Counted from the first letter of the stretch, positions 14,467-25,431 are shown. The stretch is 64,000 nucleotides of DNA from Pseudooceanicola marinus (GCF_020177265.1 NZ_JAIVMC010000009.1:186001-250000); one strand, 5' to 3'. Numbers and translations: made by a program. The notes: generated by a model from the sequence alone, not told the origin.

Positions 14467-15372
14467 ATGTCCGACAACGTCCGGGCCGCTTTGCTGATGA
14501 TGGCCTCGCTGGCGCTGCTGGCGCTGAACGATACCGCGATCAAGGCGGTGGCGATGACCGTGCCGCTGGCGCAGATCGTCGTGCTGCGCAACGCGATCAC
14601 CTCGACCGCCCTGGCCTTCGCGCTGTCGCGCACGCGCGGCAGCCTGCGCCTGTCGGCCCGCGACTGGCGACTGACCCTGATGCGGGGCGTGGGTGAGGCT
14701 GGCGCGGCCTATTTCTACCTGACGGCGCTGATCCATATCCCCTTCGCCAACCTCACGGCCATCCTGCAGGCCACGCCCTTCGTGGTGACACTGGGCGCCG
14801 CGCTCTTCCTGGGAGAAAGCGTGGGCTGGCGCCGGCTGTCGGCGATCCTGGTGGGGTTTCTCGGGGTGATGCTGATCCTGCGCCCGGGCATGGAAGGCTT
14901 CGACCGCTATTCCATTTACGTGCTGATCTCGGTCTTCTTCGTCACCCTGCGGGACCTGTCGACGCGCCGCCTCTCGCCCGAGGTTTCGGCGATGAGCGTC
15001 ACCTTCATCACCTCGACCATGGTGATGATCCTCTACGGGGTCCTCAGCCTGGGCACACCCTGGGTACCGATGCCGGGCTGGACCCTGCTGGCGGTGGTCT
15101 GCGCCGCGGCGCTGGTCCTGGCCTCCTACCTGCTGATCATCCGCGCGATGCGCCTGGGCGACATCGCCTTCGTCTCTCCCTTCCGCTACACGGCGCTGAT
15201 CTTTGCCCTGATCCTGGGGCTGGTGGTCTTCGGGGAATGGCCCGACGCGCTGACCCTCCTGGGGGCCGCGATCGTCGTGGCCTCGGGCCTCTTCATGCTC
15301 TACCGTGAACGCAAGCTGGGCGTGACGCCCGACGTGCCAGACGAGCTGCCGGAGGTCCCGACCAAGCCATGA
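14467..15372 (+). CDS. EamA-family (DMT) transporter
   Basis: A 301-residue inner-membrane protein of the drug/metabolite transporter superfamily. About ten hydrophobic helices form two EamA repeats. The first begins at LLMMASLALLALNDTAIK, and the second at about residue 150 with the typical GFLGVMLILRPG between them. Substrate cannot be told; relatives export metabolites or amino acids. The ATG at 14467 is used because GGGGAGGGG lies just before it and the upstream in-frame codons are low-complexity. Its last four bases overlap the next gene's start (ATGA), so the two are translationally coupled. Confidence 0.85.
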   Translation: MSDNVRAALLMMASLALLALNDTAIKAVAMTVPLAQIVVLRNAITSTALAFALSRTRGSLRLSARDWRLTLMRGVGEAGAAYFYLTALIHIPFANLTAILQATPFVVTLGAALFLGESVGWRRLSAILVGFLGVMLILRPGMEGFDRYSIYVLISVFFVTLRDLSTRRLSPEVSAMSVTFITSTMVMILYGVLSLGTPWVPMPGWTLLAVVCAAALVLASYLLIIRAMRLGDIAFVSPFRYTALIFALILGLVVFGEWPDALTLLGAAIVVASGLFMLYRERKLGVTPDVPDELPEVPTKP

Positions 15373-16229
15373 CGCGCCTACAGATGCTGGGCCTGTGCCG
15401 TTTTTCCTACCCGACGGGGGGCGACGGGTTCTCCGAGGTCCGCGACGATCTCGATGCGAATATCGCCCGCCTTTACGATCCGGCCCGGCTGGCGCAGCGG
15501 TTCTGGTTCTTCGAGAATCTCTGCCTTCCCCTGTTGGCGGCGCAGACCGATCCCGACTTCCAGATCGTGCTCATCTACGGTGCGGCCCTGCCGCAGCCCT
15601 GGCGGGCGCGCCTGCTGGACGTCGTGGCGCGGGTGCCCCAGATTTCGCCGGTGGCGCTGCCCGAAGGGCTGCCGCACCGCGAGGCCTGTGGTCGCCTGAT
15701 GCGCGCCGCGCGGGACCCGGAGGCGCGGGTGGTGGGCGAGTTCACCATGGACGACGACGATGGCGTGGCGCCCGATTTCATCGCCCGGGTGCGCGAGGAT
15801 TTCGCGCCCCTGCGCGGGCTCTGGCGCCAGGGCAAGAGGATGGCGCTGGACTACAACTCCGGCCTGGCGATCCGCGCGCCGGGGCAGGGCGGGGCGGGTG
15901 ACATCGCGATCACCCCGGTGCAGGCGGATTTCTGGGCGCCGGGGCTCGTGATCTTCACCGGGCCGCGTTCGACCCGCTCGCTCCAGGACTTCAATCACCG
16001 CCGGGTCTGGGCGCGGATCCCCTCGGTCAGCCTGCCGGACCCACCGATGTTCCTGCGTGGCAGCCATGACAGCAACGACAGCCGGGTGGAGAAACGCCTG
16101 AGCGGATCGCGCAGGGGCGGGGCGGCGGATGGCCCGACCATCCTGGCCGACCGCTTCGGCCTGGACGCAGGGGCCCTTCAGGCCAGCTGGCGCGCCTTCC
16201 GCGCCACGCCGCTCCCTCCCCCCGGCTGA
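15369..16229 (+). CDS. Putative rhamnosyltransferase (Rhamno_transf family)
   Basis: A 286-residue protein resembling the putative rhamnosyl transferase family common in Rhodobacterales. Features include the N-terminal LGLCRFSYP, the WFFENLCLPLLAAQTDPDFQIVLIY stretch expected of a GT-A-like nucleotide-sugar fold, and an acidic metal-binding candidate MDDDDGVAPDFI near residue 125. Substrate and product are not demonstrated; surface polysaccharide modification is the usual inference. It starts inside the stop of the EamA gene, which suggests joint expression, although a functional link is unknown. Confidence 0.75.
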   Translation: MTRLQMLGLCRFSYPTGGDGFSEVRDDLDANIARLYDPARLAQRFWFFENLCLPLLAAQTDPDFQIVLIYGAALPQPWRARLLDVVARVPQISPVALPEGLPHREACGRLMRAARDPEARVVGEFTMDDDDGVAPDFIARVREDFAPLRGLWRQGKRMALDYNSGLAIRAPGQGGAGDIAITPVQADFWAPGLVIFTGPRSTRSLQDFNHRRVWARIPSVSLPDPPMFLRGSHDSNDSRVEKRLSGSRRGGAADGPTILADRFGLDAGALQASWRAFRATPLPPPG

Positions 16230-16777
16230 AGCGCGGGGGGGGGCCGCGCAGTGCCCCATTCCCAACTCCAGGCGCGGTCCCGGCGCGTGCCGGTCTTGAC
16301 CTTCCCCGACGTCCTCTGGCAGGGACGCTGGCAGCAGAGGGACGCCCGGCTGCCGCCCGGCGCTGCCGGGACACGCCGGGGCCCTTGCCGGAAGGCTCCT
16401 GCGCCTTCACCCAATGTTGACAACCCCTCCGACTCCCCCTATACGCGCCAGCAATCAGGCGAGGGGGCCGCCCCTTTGCCTTCCAGATTTACGTGGTCAA
16501 GATCCGGGAGAGATCCCCGATCCTCTGGAAAACCCACCGCGTCGATCCCCGTGAACGTGGGGTCGGATGCGGTTTTTTACGTTGCGCGCACATCGCCCTT
16601 TTGACCGGGGCCGAGCGCCCGACGAGAGGCCGGGGCCGATCCCCGGAAAAGCATCCCCGCCCCGGCGGGGTCATGATCACCCGGTTCCGGCGGACGCGTC
16701 GAGGGCCACATTGATGAAATCGCATGGGGAGACGGCCCCTCATGCAGCACATGTGTTAGAGACGGGAAAGTAACCCT
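16230..16777 (+). other. str operon promoter and long leader region
   Basis: 548 bases without a gene. After a consensus promoter at 16417-16445 there is a leader of about 325 nt. It contains two adjacent hairpins: CCGGGG(CCGAT)CCCCGG at 16630-16646 and CCCCGC(CCCG)GCGGGG at 16655-16670. The E. coli str operon is controlled by S7 binding in the rpsL-rpsG gap, but here that gap is only 12 bases, so control could lie in this leader. Short open frames inside it have no ribosome site I would trust. Confidence 0.5.
16417..16445 (+). promoter_or_regulatory. Strong promoter of rpsL-rpsG-fusA-tuf
   Basis: A perfect TTGACA at 16417-16422, 17 bp and TATACG at 16440-16445, followed by CGCC. This is the best consensus promoter in the window and shares its TATACGCGCC core with those of rplB and rplO. 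Confidence 0.8.
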
Positions 16778-17149
16778 ATGCCAACGATCCAGCAGCTGAT
16801 CCGCAAGCCGCGGCAGCCCAAAGTGAAACGCTCCAAGTCCATGCACCTGGAACAGTGCCCGCAGAAGCGCGGCGTCTGCACCCGCGTGTACACCACGACC
16901 CCGAAGAAGCCGAACTCCGCTATGCGGAAAGTTGCGAAGGTGCGCCTGACCAACGGCTACGAGGTCATCTCCTACATCCCCGGCGAAACCCACAACCTTC
17001 AGGAACACTCCGTTGTCCTGATCCGTGGCGGCCGTGTGAAAGACCTTCCGGGCGTTCGCTACCACATCCTGCGCGGTGTGCTGGATACCCATGGTGTTAA
17101 AGATCGTAAACAGCGTCGCTCCAAGTACGGCGCGAAGCGTCCGAAGTAA
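16778..17149 (+). CDS. rpsL: 30S ribosomal protein S12
   Basis: S12 lines the decoding centre and controls translational accuracy. The 123-residue length is normal. [18 protein letters not shown] and [12 protein letters not shown] carry the two lysines (E. coli K42 and K87 equivalents) that are replaced in streptomycin-resistant mutants, so the sequence is of the susceptible type. The first gene of the str operon; ATG follows GGGAAAG. rpsG starts 12 bases downstream. Confidence 0.98.
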   Translation: MPTIQQLIRKPRQPKVKRSKSMHLEQCPQKRGVCTRVYTTTPKKPNSAMRKVAKVRLTNGYEVISYIPGETHNLQEHSVVLIRGGRVKDLPGVRYHILRGVLDTHGVKDRKQRRSKYGAKRPK

Positions 17150-17158
17150 GAGGATTAG

Positions 17159-17632
<474 letters not shown>

Positions 17633-17655
17633 AACCTCAGGAAGGCAGACTTACC

Positions 17656-19779
17656 ATGGCACGCGACTATCCGCTCGAACGGTATCGTAACTTCGGCATC
17701 ATGGCCCACATCGATGCCGGCAAGACCACCACGACCGAGCGTATCCTTTTCTACACCGGCCGGTCCCACAAGATCGGTGAAGTCCACGACGGCGCCGCCA
17801 CCATGGACTGGATGGAGCAGGAGCAGGAACGCGGGATCACGATCACCTCGGCTGCAACCACCACCTTCTGGCAGTGGCAGGAAGATCCCACCGCGGATGG
17901 CACGTCCGACACGAAGTTCCGCTTCAACATCATCGACACCCCCGGCCACGTCGACTTCACCATCGAAGTCGAACGTTCGCTGGCCGTGCTCGACGGTGCT
18001 GTCTGCCTTCTGGACGGTAACGCCGGTGTGGAACCCCAGACGGAAACCGTCTGGCGTCAGGCCGACCGTTACAAGGTCCCGCGCATCGTGTTCGTCAACA
18101 AGATGGACAAGATCGGCGCAGACTTCTTCAACTGCGTGAACATGATCGAGGAGCGCACCGGCGCGACCGCGGTTCCGATCGGCATGCCGATCGGCGCCGA
18201 GGATCAGCTGGAAGGCACCATCGACTTCATCACCATGGAAGAATGGGTCTGGAAGGGCGACGACCTCGGCGCTGGCTGGGTCCGTCAACCGATCCGTGAC
18301 GAGCTGAAGGCGACCGCCGAAGAATGGCGCGCCAAGATGATCGAGAACGCCGTCGAGCAAGACGACGACGCGATGGAAGCCTACCTGGAAGGCGAAGAGC
18401 CCGACATCCCCACCCTGCGGAAACTGATCCGCAAGGGCACGCTGTCGCTGTCCTTCGTTCCCGTCCTGGGCGGTTCCGCGTTCAAGAACAAGGGCGTGCA
18501 GCCCCTGCTAAACGCCGTCATCGACTTCCTGCCCGGTCCCCTCGACGTGCCGCCCTACATGGGCTTCGCACCCGACGACGAAACGGAGACCCGGAACATC
18601 GCCCGCAAGGCCGATGACGACGCTCCCTTCGCCGGCCTGGCCTTCAAGATCATGAACGACCCCTTCGTGGGCTCCCTGACCTTCACCCGGATCTACTCCG
18701 GCGTGCTGAAGAAGGGCGACTCGATCATGAACTCGACCAAGGGCAAGAAAGAGCGCATCGGCCGTATGATGATGATGCACTCCAACGACCGGGAAGAGAT
18801 CGAAGAAGCCTTCGCAGGCGACATCATCGCCCTGGCCGGCCTGAAGGAAACCACCACCGGCGACACGCTCTGCGCGCAGAACGCCCAGGTGGTTCTGGAA
18901 ACGATGACCTTCCCCGATCCCGTGATCGAGATTGCCGTCGAGCCGAAGACCAAGAACGACCAGGAAAAGATGTCTGCAGGTCTGCAGCGTCTGGCCGCCG
19001 AAGACCCCTCCTTCCGCGTGGAGACCGACCTCGAGTCCGGTCAGACCATCATGAAGGGCATGGGCGAACTTCACCTGGACATCCTGGTTGACCGCCTGAA
19101 GCGCGAATTCAAGGTCGAGGCCAACATCGGTGCCCCGCAGGTGGCCTACCGTGAGACCATCAGCCACGAAGTCGAGCACACCTACACCCACAAGAAACAG
19201 TCGGGTGGTTCGGGTCAGTTCGGCGAAGTCAAGCTGGTCATCTCGCCCACAGAGCCGGGCGAAGGCTACTCCTTCGAGTCCAAGATCGTCGGCGGTGCTG
19301 TTCCGAAGGAATACATCCCCGGGGTCGAAAAGGGCATCAACTCGGTCATGGACAGCGGCCCCCTGGCTGGCTTCCCGGTGATCGACTTCAAGGTTGCCCT
19401 GATCGACGGTAAGTACCACGACGTCGACTCCTCGGTCCTGGCCTTCGAGATTGCCGCCCGTATGTGCATGCGTGAAGGCATGCGCAAAGCTGGCGCCAAG
19501 CTGCTGGAACCGATGATGAAGGTCGAAGTGATCACGCCGGAAGAATACACCGGCAGCATCATCGGCGACCTGACCTCCCGTCGTGGCCAGGTGTCCGGTC
19601 AGGAACCGCGCGGCAACGCCGTGGCGATCCAGGCCTTCGTGCCGCTGGCCAACATGTTCGGCTACATCAACAACCTGCGTTCCATGTCCTCGGGCCGCGC
19701 GCAGTTCACGATGCAGTTCGACCATTACGATCCGGTCCCGCAGAACATCTCGGACGAGATCCAGGCGAAATACGCATAA
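17656..19779 (+). CDS. fusA: Elongation factor G
   Basis: EF-G drives ribosomal translocation using GTP and, with RRF, recycles ribosomes. The 707 residues carry the GTPase motifs AHIDAGKTT (P-loop), RGITITSAA (switch I), DTPGHVDF and NKMD, then domains II-V with the domain IV tip near [11 protein letters not shown]. The length and the insertion pattern fit the canonical FusA type. It is followed by an 84-base spacer of overlapping hairpins before tuf. Confidence 0.98.
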   Translation: MARDYPLERYRNFGIMAHIDAGKTTTTERILFYTGRSHKIGEVHDGAATMDWMEQEQERGITITSAATTTFWQWQEDPTADGTSDTKFRFNIIDTPGHVDFTIEVERSLAVLDGAVCLLDGNAGVEPQTETVWRQADRYKVPRIVFVNKMDKIGADFFNCVNMIEERTGATAVPIGMPIGAEDQLEGTIDFITMEEWVWKGDDLGAGWVRQPIRDELKATAEEWRAKMIENAVEQDDDAMEAYLEGEEPDIPTLRKLIRKGTLSLSFVPVLGGSAFKNKGVQPLLNAVIDFLPGPLDVPPYMGFAPDDETETRNIARKADDDAPFAGLAFKIMNDPFVGSLTFTRIYSGVLKKGDSIMNSTKGKKERIGRMMMMHSNDREEIEEAFAGDIIALAGLKETTTGDTLCAQNAQVVLETMTFPDPVIEIAVEPKTKNDQEKMSAGLQRLAAEDPSFRVETDLESGQTIMKGMGELHLDILVDRLKREFKVEANIGAPQVAYRETISHEVEHTYTHKKQSGGSGQFGEVKLVISPTEPGEGYSFESKIVGGAVPKEYIPGVEKGINSVMDSGPLAGFPVIDFKVALIDGKYHDVDSSVLAFEIAARMCMREGMRKAGAKLLEPMMKVEVITPEEYTGSIIGDLTSRRGQVSGQEPRGNAVAIQAFVPLANMFGYINNLRSMSSGRAQFTMQFDHYDPVPQNISDEIQAKYA

Positions 19780-19784
19780 GCAGC

Positions 19785-19840
19785 GGTGCGGGGGAAACCC
19801 CGCACCCTACCACCTTGTAGGGTGCGTGCAGGCACGCACC
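19785..19840 (+). repeat. Overlapping palindromes between fusA and tuf
   Basis: Three consecutive inverted repeats share bases: GGTGCGGGG(GAAA)CCCCGCACC at 19785-19806, CCCTAC(CACCTT)GTAGGG at 19805-19822, and GGTGCGTGC(AG)GCACGCACC at 19821-19840. The last part resembles a small palindromic element that I associate with intergenic regions of related genomes; that is recollection, not a search. The structures may tune read-through or RNA stability, because tuf is needed in much greater amounts than fusA. Confidence 0.6.
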
Positions 19841-19863
19841 GCCAGAAAGACTAGGAGGCCATC

Positions 19864-21039
<1,176 letters not shown>

Positions 21040-21357
21040 TGGTGACTTCGGAGCGGTCCGCAAGGGCCGCTCCGGGCGCCTGATCCGAGGATCAGCCGCA
21101 GCCGAGGGCCTGGCCCGACGCCGCGGACCACCGGTTGGAAACGGCGGGGGAAACCCCGCCGTCTCTCTTACCGGCCCCGAAAGGCAGATTGCCTCTGGAC
21201 AGATGTTTCGGAAGCGACTATGCCGCGCCAATTCCAAACGGCGGAGCGCCCAGAGCAGGTCCTAGATACCTGTGCGGGTCCGCCGACTGGGTTCGACGAG
21301 GGACAGGGGTGAGCCCTGTTCGTCCTATCAACTCCAATGCCGCGAAAGGCTATCAAA
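21040..21357 (+). other. tuf-rpsJ spacer with two hairpins
   Basis: 318 bases without a gene. Two stem-loops follow tuf: GGAGCGGTCC(GCAA)GGGCCGCTCC at 21050-21073, with no T-run, and ACGGCGGGG(GAAA)CCCCGCCGT at 21141-21162, followed by CTCTCTT. The second is a plausible weak terminator. A candidate promoter for the rpsJ block lies further on (21195-21223). No tRNA fold was seen. Confidence 0.55.
21195..21223 (+). promoter_or_regulatory. Candidate rpsJ-block promoter
   Basis: TGGACA at 21195-21200, 17 bp and TATGCC at 21218-21223, followed by GCGCC. It has one mismatch in the -35 box and the same GC-rich discriminator as the other ribosomal promoters here. It is about 135 bases before rpsJ. 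Confidence 0.5.
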
Positions 21358-21663
21358 ATGAGCCAAACCATTCGCATTCGGCTGAAGGCATTCGATTACC
21401 GCGTCCTGGATTCCAGCACGCAGGAAATCCTGAACACGGCAAAGCGCACCGGCGCGACCGTCCGTGGCCCGATCCCGCTGCCCAACAAGATCGAGAAGTT
21501 CACGGTTCTCCGTGGCCCTCACGTCGACAAGAAATCCCGCGACCAGTTCGAGATCCGCACCCACAAGCGGCTCCTGGATATCGTGGATCCGACCCCGCAG
21601 ACGGTGGACGCGCTGATGAAGCTCGACCTCGCCGCCGGCGTGGATGTCGAGATCAAGGTGTAA
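21358..21663 (+). CDS. rpsJ: 30S ribosomal protein S10
   Basis: S10 belongs to the 30S head and also acts as NusE in transcription antitermination. From the ATG at 21358 it is 101 residues, [14 protein letters not shown], with the conserved loop [29 protein letters not shown]. The downstream ATG is preferred over 21337 because GAAAGG lies at the right distance and homologues begin here. rplC starts 16 bases after the stop. This is the first gene of the fragmented S10 cluster. Confidence 0.97.
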   Translation: MSQTIRIRLKAFDYRVLDSSTQEILNTAKRTGATVRGPIPLPNKIEKFTVLRGPHVDKKSRDQFEIRTHKRLLDIVDPTPQTVDALMKLDLAAGVDVEIKV

Positions 21664-21679
21664 GGGAGGCAACGAGACA

Positions 21680-22522
21680 ATGCTGCGTTCCGGTATCATC
21701 GCAAAGAAAGTGGGTATGACTCGTCTCTTCATGGAAGATGGCAAGCAGATCCCCGTGACCGTCCTTCAGCTGGATAAGCTGCAGGTCGTCGCGCAACGCA
21801 CCTCCGACGCCCACGGCTATTCCGCCGTTCAGCTGGGCGCCGGCACCGCCAAGGCAAAGCGCACCTCGCAGGCCATGCGTGGCCACTTCGCCGCGGCCAA
21901 CGTCGAGCCCAAGCGCAAGGTTGCCGAGTTCCGCGTGGACCCCGACAACCTGATCGCCGTCGGTGAGGAAATCACCGCCGACCATTACTTCGAAGGTCAG
22001 TTCGTCGACGTGTCGGGCACCTCGATCGGTAAAGGTTTCGCCGGTGGCATGAAGCGCCACAACTTCGGCGGCCTGCGCGCCACCCACGGCGTGTCGATCA
22101 GCCACCGTTCGCACGGCTCCACCGGCCAGTGTCAGGACCCCGGCAAGGTGTTCAAGGGCAAGAAGATGGCAGGCCACATGGGTGCCGTCCGCGTCACCAC
22201 GCAGAACCTGCAGGTCGTCAAGACCGACAGCGAGCGTGGCCTGGTCTTCATCAAGGGCGCCGTTCCCGGCTCCAAGGGTGGCTGGGTGACCGTCAAGGAT
22301 GCCGTCAAGAAGCCGTTCCCCGAGAACGCCATTCTGCCGGCCGCCCTGAAGTCCGCCGCCGACGAAGCCAAGCGTCTGGCTGAAGAAGCCGCCGCCGCCG
22401 CAGAAGCCGAAGCCAAGGCCGCCGAAGAGGCAGCCGCAGCCGAAGCAGCCGCCGCTGAGGAAGCCGCTCTCAAAGAGGCCGAGGCCGACATTGAGGCCGA
22501 GAAGAAGGAAGGCGACGAATGA
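21680..22522 (+). CDS. rplC: 50S ribosomal protein L3 with long Ala/Glu-rich tail
   Basis: L3 is an early 23S rRNA-binding protein close to the peptidyl-transferase centre. The core (residues 1 to about 220) is normal. It keeps [19 protein letters not shown], whose Gln150 is the position methylated by PrmB in E. coli. After residue 220 there is a tail of about 60 residues made almost wholly of Ala, Glu and Lys, probably helical and highly charged. E. coli L3 has 209 residues; this protein has 280. The start at 21680 follows GGGAGG. The last four bases overlap rplD (ATGA). Confidence 0.97.
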   Translation: MLRSGIIAKKVGMTRLFMEDGKQIPVTVLQLDKLQVVAQRTSDAHGYSAVQLGAGTAKAKRTSQAMRGHFAAANVEPKRKVAEFRVDPDNLIAVGEEITADHYFEGQFVDVSGTSIGKGFAGGMKRHNFGGLRATHGVSISHRSHGSTGQCQDPGKVFKGKKMAGHMGAVRVTTQNLQVVKTDSERGLVFIKGAVPGSKGGWVTVKDAVKKPFPENAILPAALKSAADEAKRLAEEAAAAAEAEAKAAEEAAAAEAAAAEEAALKEAEADIEAEKKEGDE

Positions 22523-23136
22523 AACTCGACGTGATCAAACTGGACGGCTCGGCAGCCGATTCCGTCGATCTCAACGACGAGATCTTCGGCCTGGAGCCGC
22601 GCGCCGACATCCTGCACCGCGTTGTCCGCTGGCAGCGTAACAAGGCGCAGGCCGGCACCCACAAGGTGCTGACCAAGTCGGAAGTCAGCTACTCGACCAA
22701 GAAGATCTATCGCCAGAAGGGCACCGGCGGCGCACGCCACGGCTCCCGCAAGGCGCCGATCTTCCGCAAGGGTGGTATCTACAAGGGCCCGACGCCCCGC
22801 AGCCACGCCCACGACCTGCCGAAGAAATTCCGCAAGCTGGGTCTGAAGCACGCGCTGTCGTCCAAGGCCGCCACCGGCTCGCTGGTCATCATCGACGCCG
22901 CGGAATCCGAAGGCAAGACCGCCGCCCTGGCCAAGCAGGTTGCAAACCTGGGCTGGAAGCGCGCGCTCATCATCGACGGCGCCACCGTCAATGAGGACTT
23001 CGCCCGTGCCGCCGCCAACATCGACGGTCTGGATGTCCTGCCGTCCATGGGCGCAAACGTGTACGATATCCTGAAGCGTGACACCCTGGTGATCACCAAG
23101 GCAGGTATCGAAGCTCTGGAGGCTCGCCTGAAATGA
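22519..23136 (+). CDS. rplD: 50S ribosomal protein L4
   Basis: L4 binds 23S rRNA domain I and lines the exit-tunnel constriction; in E. coli it also represses the S10 operon. The 205-residue protein has the tunnel loop [19 protein letters not shown], then [20 protein letters not shown]. It overlaps rplC and rplW by four bases at each end, so the three are translationally coupled. The operon leader that L4 targets in enterobacteria has no obvious equivalent here. Confidence 0.98.
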   Translation: MKLDVIKLDGSAADSVDLNDEIFGLEPRADILHRVVRWQRNKAQAGTHKVLTKSEVSYSTKKIYRQKGTGGARHGSRKAPIFRKGGIYKGPTPRSHAHDLPKKFRKLGLKHALSSKAATGSLVIIDAAESEGKTAALAKQVANLGWKRALIIDGATVNEDFARAAANIDGLDVLPSMGANVYDILKRDTLVITKAGIEALEARLK

Positions 23137-23429
23137 GTGCCAAGGCAGAACATTACGACGTGATCCGCAAGCCGGTCATCACCGAGAAAGCCACCATGGC
23201 CTCCGAGGCCAACGCGGTTGTTTTCGAAGTGTCGATCGACGCCAACAAACCGATGATCAAGGAAGCCGTCGAGGCTCTCTTCAACGTCAAGGTGAAGGCC
23301 GTGAACACGTCCGTCACCAAGGGCAAGGTCAAGCGGTTCCGCGGCCAGATGGGCAAGCGGAAAGACGTCAAGAAGGCCTATGTGACCCTCGAAGAGGGCA
23401 ACACGATCGACGTGACCACCGGTCTGTGA
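23133..23429 (+). CDS. rplW: 50S ribosomal protein L23
   Basis: L23 sits at the tunnel exit and is the docking site for trigger factor and SRP. It is 98 residues with the conserved start [18 protein letters not shown] and the C-terminal [16 protein letters not shown]. The exposed Glu of the trigger-factor site (VITEK) is present. In most bacteria rplB follows directly; here an intrinsic terminator and two unrelated genes intervene. Confidence 0.98.
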   Translation: MSAKAEHYDVIRKPVITEKATMASEANAVVFEVSIDANKPMIKEAVEALFNVKVKAVNTSVTKGKVKRFRGQMGKRKDVKKAYVTLEEGNTIDVTTGL

Positions 23430-23467
23430 TCGGGCCCGTGGGTCTGACCCACGCCACGACATGACAG

Positions 23468-23500
23468 GGCCCCCCGCTGCAAGGCGGGGGGCCTTTCTCT
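23468..23500 (+). terminator. Terminator after rplW
   Basis: GGCCCCCCGC at 23468-23477 pairs perfectly with GCGGGGGGCC at 23484-23493, followed by TTTCTCTT. It closes the rpsJ-rplCDW block. Confidence 0.85.
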
Positions 23501-23538
23501 TGCGGGCCCCATGCCCGCGCAGCCGAGCGGAGGCCGCC

Positions 23539-24219
23539 ATGATCCCCTGGGAACTCCTGTCCGAGGCGCCCGCGCCCGAGGGCGACATCCTGCGCCTCTT
23601 CCGGCGCGGCACGGAATATTCCATCCGCCTGGGCGACGGCAACGAGCTGATGAACTCCCGCCTCGGCGGGTCGGAGATCGCCCTGGCCACCCTGTCCTTC
23701 GACCGCCTGGGCGCCCGTCCGGCGCCCCGCATCCTGATCGGCGGCCTAGGCATGGGGTTCACCCTGCGCGCAGCCCAGGAGCGCGCGCCGGCCGACGCAC
23801 GGATCGTCGTCTCGGAGGTGGTGCCCGAGCTTATTGGCTGGGCGAAGGGCGAGATGGCCCCGGTCTTCGCTGATTGCCTGTCAGACCGCCGGGTGGAGCT
23901 ACGCGCCGGCGACGTGGCCGACGAGATCGCCTCGGTCACCGCTGGCTGGGACATGATCCTGCTGGACGTGGACAACGGGCCGGACGGCCTGACACGCGAC
24001 GGGAACGACGTGCTTTACGGAGAGACCGGCCTGGCGGCGGCGCACAGGTCGCTGACGGTGCATGGGGTGCTGTCGGTCTGGTCGGCGCATCCGAGCCACG
24101 GGTTTGCCAAGCGCTTTGCGCGGGCGAACTTCGATGTGAAGGAGGAGGGGGTCAGGGCCGGGCGGTCCAAGCGAGGGTCGCGGCATACCGTGTGGACGGG
24201 GGTGCGGAAGGGGCGGTGA
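23539..24219 (+). CDS. Spermidine-synthase-like SAM-dependent methyltransferase-fold protein
   Basis: A 226-residue protein with the spermidine synthase/class I SAM fold. The nucleotide-binding strand and glycine loop are ILIGGLGMGFTLRAA near residue 65, followed by VVSEVVPELIGWAKGE (acidic end of strand 2) and DMILLDVDNGPDG near residue 140. It lacks a clear polyamine-binding N-terminal domain, so it is probably not a true spermidine synthase; substrate is unknown. The ATG at 23539 follows CGGAGG. It lies between the rplW terminator and an AT-rich gene, so it is one of the insertions that split the S10 cluster. Confidence 0.75.
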   Translation: MIPWELLSEAPAPEGDILRLFRRGTEYSIRLGDGNELMNSRLGGSEIALATLSFDRLGARPAPRILIGGLGMGFTLRAAQERAPADARIVVSEVVPELIGWAKGEMAPVFADCLSDRRVELRAGDVADEIASVTAGWDMILLDVDNGPDGLTRDGNDVLYGETGLAAAHRSLTVHGVLSVWSAHPSHGFAKRFARANFDVKEEGVRAGRSKRGSRHTVWTGVRKGR

Positions 24220-24341
24220 GGGTTATCAACGACATATGCGGTAGAGTAAGCCTACTACATTCTGATTAAGACTCATACTGTTCCTTCCGATCTATGAGTT
24301 CTATAGTCAATCCGGGTCTATTCTCTCTGGGATGTGATTAG

Positions 24342-25373
24342 ATGAGCGTTTTCGAGTTCGAAGATATTGTCGAGACGCTGGGTGTTGATAGAGAGGCCCT
24401 AAAGCAAAGGCAGCTACCGCTGGGAGCTTTCTGGCATCAGGGCAGTTGGAAGATTTGGGTCCCCCACGAGGTTGGCAAGTACATGCTGCTTGCCGGTGGA
24501 GAGCCGGTTCACTTTACGTACTTGAGCGACGCTGGAGCTGCTTCTGAAGAGGACCTGCATTTCCAGTTGCTGGAATTTGCTTACCAGAAGTTCACTCGAC
24601 CCAGAACTTGGAGCTTTGTTACAAGCATCCAAGACGACATTCACTTGCTTGCGGTACAAGCTTCGAAGCTAAGCTACTTCGCGAGCAAGCAAGCTGAAAT
24701 CGACTCCTCACTCTTGGCCTCATACGCTAGGTCCGAGATCGAAGGCCTTTTGGTGACAGCTCGCTCTGCTATTGATCTGACCTACGAAGCTTTCTGCAGC
24801 TTCTGGACCCAGGAAGTAACTCTTCTGGACGAAGCCATGCAGTCGAGAAAATTGCAAAATAAGTTACCCAAGAAGATATCAAAATTTCTCCGGCTTGATG
24901 CCCAGGAAGCTCCACACATTGATGGCATTTGCGAGAAGTACGTGCTCGCCCCCCGAGCCGTTGCCGCAATTCTGGCGCGAAGACCGTTCCTGCTGGAACT
25001 TCGGACCGCGCGCGACCGCATCGTCCACGGGCGTGGTGACCCTGATTTGATATTCGCTACGGAACGGGGATTTGCTGTGCCGGCGCACGCCAAGTTGTGT
25101 GCCACATTCAATTGGCGACCCTTTCAAAGGTACAATGAGCATCTCTTTAGTCTCAAGCCATGGGTTGGGTACGTTGTTCATGAGACAATTGCGACATGTA
25201 CTGACATATTGATGGCATGTGGGGCGGGGATCGAATTGGGTCCCAACCTGTTTCCAAATCACAATGTTTTCGTGAGGGATCCAGCAAATCCGGCACTAGA
25301 TGATCTACTGCAATCAGTTTCTGCAGACGCAAGCATAGCCCAGTCAGCGGCCTTCTGGTGTAACAACCCATGA
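24342..25373 (+). CDS. AT-rich orphan with HEPN-like R-x4-H motif
   Basis: I do not recognise the family. The 343-residue protein has an N-terminal mixed region (1-100), an alpha-helical region from about 125 to 230 and a C-terminal part with further helices. The helical region contains RSEIEGLLVTARSAIDLTYE and ends with LRTARDRIVHGRGD; RDRIVH (224-229) matches the R-x4-6-H motif of HEPN ribonuclease domains. HEPN proteins often act as toxins, anti-phage RNases or nucleic-acid-linked factors, but a short motif is weak evidence. GC content is visibly lower (near 47% in sampled lines, against about 63% in neighbours) and codon use differs, suggesting transfer. The upstream 120 bases are AT-rich with only a weak ribosome site. 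No partner toxin, antitoxin or integrase gene is adjacent. Confidence 0.6.
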   Translation: MSVFEFEDIVETLGVDREALKQRQLPLGAFWHQGSWKIWVPHEVGKYMLLAGGEPVHFTYLSDAGAASEEDLHFQLLEFAYQKFTRPRTWSFVTSIQDDIHLLAVQASKLSYFASKQAEIDSSLLASYARSEIEGLLVTARSAIDLTYEAFCSFWTQEVTLLDEAMQSRKLQNKLPKKISKFLRLDAQEAPHIDGICEKYVLAPRAVAAILARRPFLLELRTARDRIVHGRGDPDLIFATERGFAVPAHAKLCATFNWRPFQRYNEHLFSLKPWVGYVVHETIATCTDILMACGAGIELGPNLFPNHNVFVRDPANPALDDLLQSVSADASIAQSAAFWCNNP

Positions 25374-25402
25374 CCTTGCTATTTGAGCGCCCCCCACACC
25401 CC

Positions 25403-25431
25403 TTGCCACCCCACCCCACCCTTGCTATACG
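25403..25431 (+). promoter_or_regulatory. rplB-block promoter
   Basis: TTGCCA at 25403-25408, 17 bp and TATACG at 25426-25431, followed by CGCCC. A 9-base direct repeat CCTTGCTAT occurs at 25374-25382, right after the orphan gene, and again at 25420-25428 over the -10 box. The leader to rplB is about 210 nt and includes CCCCGG-type hairpins near 25450-25475. Confidence 0.65.

Noticed and set aside
23539-24219. True spermidine synthase
   Set aside because: The N-terminal strand domain and polyamine-site pattern are missing; only the SAM-type fold is supported.
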